From Paenibacillus sp. Soil750 (GTDB lineage: Bacteria; Bacillota; Bacilli; Paenibacillales; NBRC-103111), in assembly GCF_001428045.1 (NCBI RefSeq), contig NZ_LMSD01000010.1, forward strand, positions 139,434 to 203,433: a DNA stretch of 64,000 nt, read 5' to 3'. Shown here piece after piece: positions 61,906-64,000 of this stretch; the first letter of the stretch is position 1; every line of letters begins with the position of its first letter. Under the pieces are notes generated by a model. That model ran no database searches. It had not been told where the DNA came from and saw only the letters and a list, made by a program, of their open reading frames with translations. Position numbers and translations under genes: made by a program.

Positions 61906-62862
61906 ATGATGGAGTCCTTATCGCATTTACTCAAATCATTGCCGGATACAGAATGGAAAAGAAAAGCTGAATTGAAAATTCAAGGCGTTCTTGCGGACCC
62001 GTTGATTGCTAAATTTCGTCAGAAGTATCCTTTTGTGGATGACTATGCGATTAAAATAAATATGAACAAGTTGTATCAGCATGTTTCGGAATTTAAAACT
62101 TGCTCCAATTGCCCTGGCTTAGAGAACTGTCCGAATGATATGACAGGACATTATACAATTCTTACAGCCGAATCGGTGGAGGGGCAAACGCCTTTTATTC
62201 ATGAGGAGAAGGTAGCTTGCAAGAAGTTTATTGCCAAAGGCCAGCAGGACGCCATCTCCAGCCGAATTCGCACTTTTCACGTGGACCCACGGATGATTTC
62301 GCGAAGTTTCTCCTTTGGGGATATCTTGGAGACGGATCTCGATCGTGCGAAAGCGGTCATGCAAATTAACGACTATGTGAGTTTAACCATTGAAGAAGGT
62401 CTTCAGACGCGAGGGTTATATTTATCTGGATCGTTTGGTACAGGGAAAACGTTCTTGATGGGTTACATGCTGCATCAGTTGGCGAAGGTCGGTATGACAG
62501 GAGCCATCGTCTATATGCCAGACTTTGCTGAGGATTTAAAGGGGATGTTCCAAGAGCCTTATAAGCTCAAGGAGACGATTGACCTACTTAAGGAAACGGA
62601 TCTGCTCGTATTTGACGATATTGGGGCAGAGAATTTGAACCCTTGGCTAAGAGATCACGTCATTGGCGCTATTGTGAATCATCGGATGAATCGGAAACCA
62701 ACGTTCTTCACTTCCAACTATGCGCTATCTGGTTTGGAGAAGCATTTCAGCTTCACGAACAAAGACGGCGACGAAGAGTATAAGGGGCAACGAATCATGG
62801 ATCGGATACGACCATTCGTTGATGTGGTTGAGGTTACGGGTACGAACAAGCGTGGAAGATAA
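61906..62862 (+). CDS. dnaI: Primosomal helicase loader DnaI
   Basis: 318 residues from the ATG at 61906 (AGGAGGTG upstream). N-terminal zinc-binding region (TCSNCPGLENCPNDMTGH); AAA+ core with Walker A LSGSFGTGKTFLMGYM near 178-192 and Walker B DLLVFDDIGAENL. An arginine-rich C-terminus (GQRIMDRIRPFVDVVEV) follows. DnaI loads the replicative helicase (DnaC in Bacillus) together with DnaB and DnaD. Operonic with dnaB. Confidence 0.93.
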   Translation: MMESLSHLLKSLPDTEWKRKAELKIQGVLADPLIAKFRQKYPFVDDYAIKINMNKLYQHVSEFKTCSNCPGLENCPNDMTGHYTILTAESVEGQTPFIHEEKVACKKFIAKGQQDAISSRIRTFHVDPRMISRSFSFGDILETDLDRAKAVMQINDYVSLTIEEGLQTRGLYLSGSFGTGKTFLMGYMLHQLAKVGMTGAIVYMPDFAEDLKGMFQEPYKLKETIDLLKETDLLVFDDIGAENLNPWLRDHVIGAIVNHRMNRKPTFFTSNYALSGLEKHFSFTNKDGDEEYKGQRIMDRIRPFVDVVEVTGTNKRGR

Positions 62863-62874
62863 AGCGTAAAGAAA

Positions 62875-62903
62875 AACCTAGCCGGAGGTGGCTAGGTTTT
62901 TGT
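62875..62903 (+). terminator. Terminator after dnaI
   Basis: AAACCTAGCC-GGAGGT-GGCTAGGTTTTT. The gap 62904-63246 contains short repeated GCAAGCAAGCGTGCAAGC text and a hexamer run, but no gene I can support. Confidence 0.85.
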
Positions 62904-63167
62904 GTATTTGCGGTTCCTTGCTATAAGCAAGCAAGCAAGCGTGCAAGCGCCACAGATAAGGAAAATAACTGGATTTCCTCCAGCTAAATGAGCCCTTGTA
63001 GCAGCTTTTGATGGATTAGCTGTATTTTCTACATTTATTTTTCAACATTTTAGTCAATTCTTCAAAAATCCATCAAATTACGACATATTTTCCAGCTATT
63101 TATGTAATACCAACTGAATCACGAAAATTAACTGTAGTTTATACAGCTAATGACTAAGGCAGCGTAA

Positions 63168-63198
63168 GAAAAAGAAAAAGAAAAAGAAAAAGAAAAAA
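63168..63198 (+). repeat. GAAAAA hexamer microsatellite
   Basis: Five tandem GAAAAA units directly precede a G/C hairpin (AAAGCCGC/GCGGCTTT). The hairpin, with the A-rich run, terminates the minus-strand yqzM-like gene. Confidence 0.8.
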
Positions 63199-63246
63199 GC
63201 CGCTTCGCAGTTGCCTGCAATGCGGCTTTAACTTTTGAAGTTTCGC

Positions 63247-63387
63247 TTACTTCATCACTTGGATGACGGTAGCAATGACTGCAATGACGAACAATGCGCC
63301 AAAGAATACGCCAAAACCTATGCCTACATCCATGAAATCATTACGCGGTTCTTCGTACACGTGATGCTCAGGGTGTTGATTGCTCAT
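63247..63387 (-). CDS. YqzM-like small membrane protein
   Basis: 46 residues. A GGGGG-type ribosome-binding site precedes the ATG at 63387. One transmembrane helix (VGIGFGVFFGALFVIAVIAT) follows an acidic, histidine-containing head (SNQHPEHHVYEEPRNDFMDV). The size, N-D-F-x-D-x-x-x-G-F motif and single helix match the YqzM family of spore-formers, with unknown function. Confidence 0.65.
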   Translation of the reverse strand: MSNQHPEHHVYEEPRNDFMDVGIGFGVFFGALFVIAVIATVIQVMK

Positions 63388-63520
63388 GTGGTTACCCCCT
63401 AACGTCCGACATTCGTATTTGTAAGCCTAGTATACCCAAATTCGTCGAAAGTTGTAAAGCTAATCAAAGTGACAATTGTGCAAACAATCGCAATAAAGAG
63501 CGGAATGGGTAAAATACTTC

Positions 63521-63552
63521 TTGACTCTGACATTAGTGTTATGGTTTACAAT
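63521..63552 (+). promoter_or_regulatory. MerR-type promoter of the terminal regulator gene
   Basis: TTGACT and TACAAT are separated by 20 bases containing CTGACATTAGTGTTATGGTT. Long spacing and semi-palindromic centre suggest autoregulation by the MerR protein. Confidence 0.55.
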
Positions 63553-63598
63553 AAAGACATCCCTCCAAGATATGTGGGAATAGAAAGAAGTGACGTCC

Positions 63599-63982
63599 AT
63601 GCGGATTAGTGAGTTATCCAAGCTTACCGGAGCAAGTATTCGGTCCTTGCGCTACTACGAAGCCAAAGGGCTGATCGCAACACAACGTGAAGAGAATGGC
63701 TATCGGGTCTACAATCAAATGGTTGTTGAGCGTGTGAAGACCATTCAGTTTTACTTGAGCCTCGGCTTTACGACTGAGCAGATTGAAAGCTTTCTGAACT
63801 GTGTGATGAAGAATCAAGAATCACAGTGTGATGATTTGCTGCCCCTGTACACCGAGAAGCTGCAAGAAATCGAGAAACAAATGGAGATGCTGCAACTGCT
63901 CCAAGCGAATCTCAAAGATCGTATTTCCTATATTGAGGAACAGCGACGCCAAGGGCTGCCTGTTGGATTACCCTCGATATAG
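63599..63982 (+). CDS. MerR family transcriptional regulator
   Basis: 127 residues from the ATG at 63599 (GAAAGAAGTGA upstream). The MerR HTH reads MRISELSKLTGASIRSLRYY, then EAKGLIATQREENGYRVYNQ. A helical region with ITQ-like FTTEQIESFLNCVMKNQESQ and a long dimerisation coiled coil follow; Cys residues near 78 and 85 could sense metal or redox. It appears monocistronic at the window end. Confidence 0.9.
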   Translation: MRISELSKLTGASIRSLRYYEAKGLIATQREENGYRVYNQMVVERVKTIQFYLSLGFTTEQIESFLNCVMKNQESQCDDLLPLYTEKLQEIEKQMEMLQLLQANLKDRISYIEEQRRQGLPVGLPSI

Positions 63983-64000
63983 ACCAAAGGATACCCCGTT

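Overview
The window looks like chromosomal DNA of a Paenibacillus-type endospore-forming Firmicute. Supporting genes are a Ger(x)B-A-C germinant-receptor operon, Spo0E-like and Sda sporulation regulators, HemQ and CtaA of Gram-positive heme metabolism, MqnE of the futalosine menaquinone route, the primosome pair DnaB/DnaI, and a gene neighbourhood like the Bacillus yut/yum/yui region (YutI-like NifU, YuzB, YutJ, YutM, YumC, YumB, YuiB). Assignments rest on reading motifs by eye; no database search was run.

Layout. (1) 1 to ~9.57 kb: an accessory strip of short, mostly unrecognised single genes, all on the + strand, separated by a degenerate composite intergenic repeat (short AACGG-type direct repeats flanking a hairpin). 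It contains stubs of broken genes and looks like a cassette array. (2) ~9.8-14.25 kb: Ger(x) operon followed by a decayed second Ger(x)B copy. (3) 14.3-24.5 kb: conserved core genes for a thioredoxin-like protein, heme A synthase, a UbiD-type decarboxylase, a DMT transporter, a HEPN-like protein, an SDR, NifU/YutI, YuzB, a YutJ-like dehydrogenase, MqnE, a Spo0E-like protein and YutM (A-type Fe-S carrier). (4) ~24.4-51.2 kb: two tandem integrative elements inserted in the 3' end of yutM. The gene's tail is present three times (24384-24543, 32473-32632, 51102-51216), and a tyrosine recombinase follows each of the first two copies. Element 1 (~8 kb) carries an integrase, regulators, a lipoprotein and a helicase-like ATPase. 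Element 2 (~18.6 kb) carries a second related integrase, two more tyrosine recombinases plus a recombinase fossil, replication-like genes, and a tightly packed operon of four different nuclease folds (NERD, Mrr, HNH, PLD) with a MazG-like protein, followed by a HEPN plus zinc-ribbon protein. This is a strong candidate for a defence island. (5) 51.2-64 kb: core genes resume with two methyltransferases (one fused to a MerR domain), a glucosaminidase, sda behind a DnaA-box cluster, yumC, yumB, hemQ, yuiB, a frameshifted alpha/beta hydrolase, dnaB-dnaI, a YqzM-like peptide and a MerR regulator.

Working together: removing everything between the first and third yutM tails brings the Bacillus-like order yutJ-yuzB ... 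yutM ... yumC-yumB-yuiB back together. Each integrated element supplies a replacement yutM tail, so the essential-looking Fe-S gene stays intact. The integrase genes appear to take their ribosome-binding site from the descending arm of a hairpin resembling the yutM terminator, which could tie integrase expression to readthrough of the host gene.
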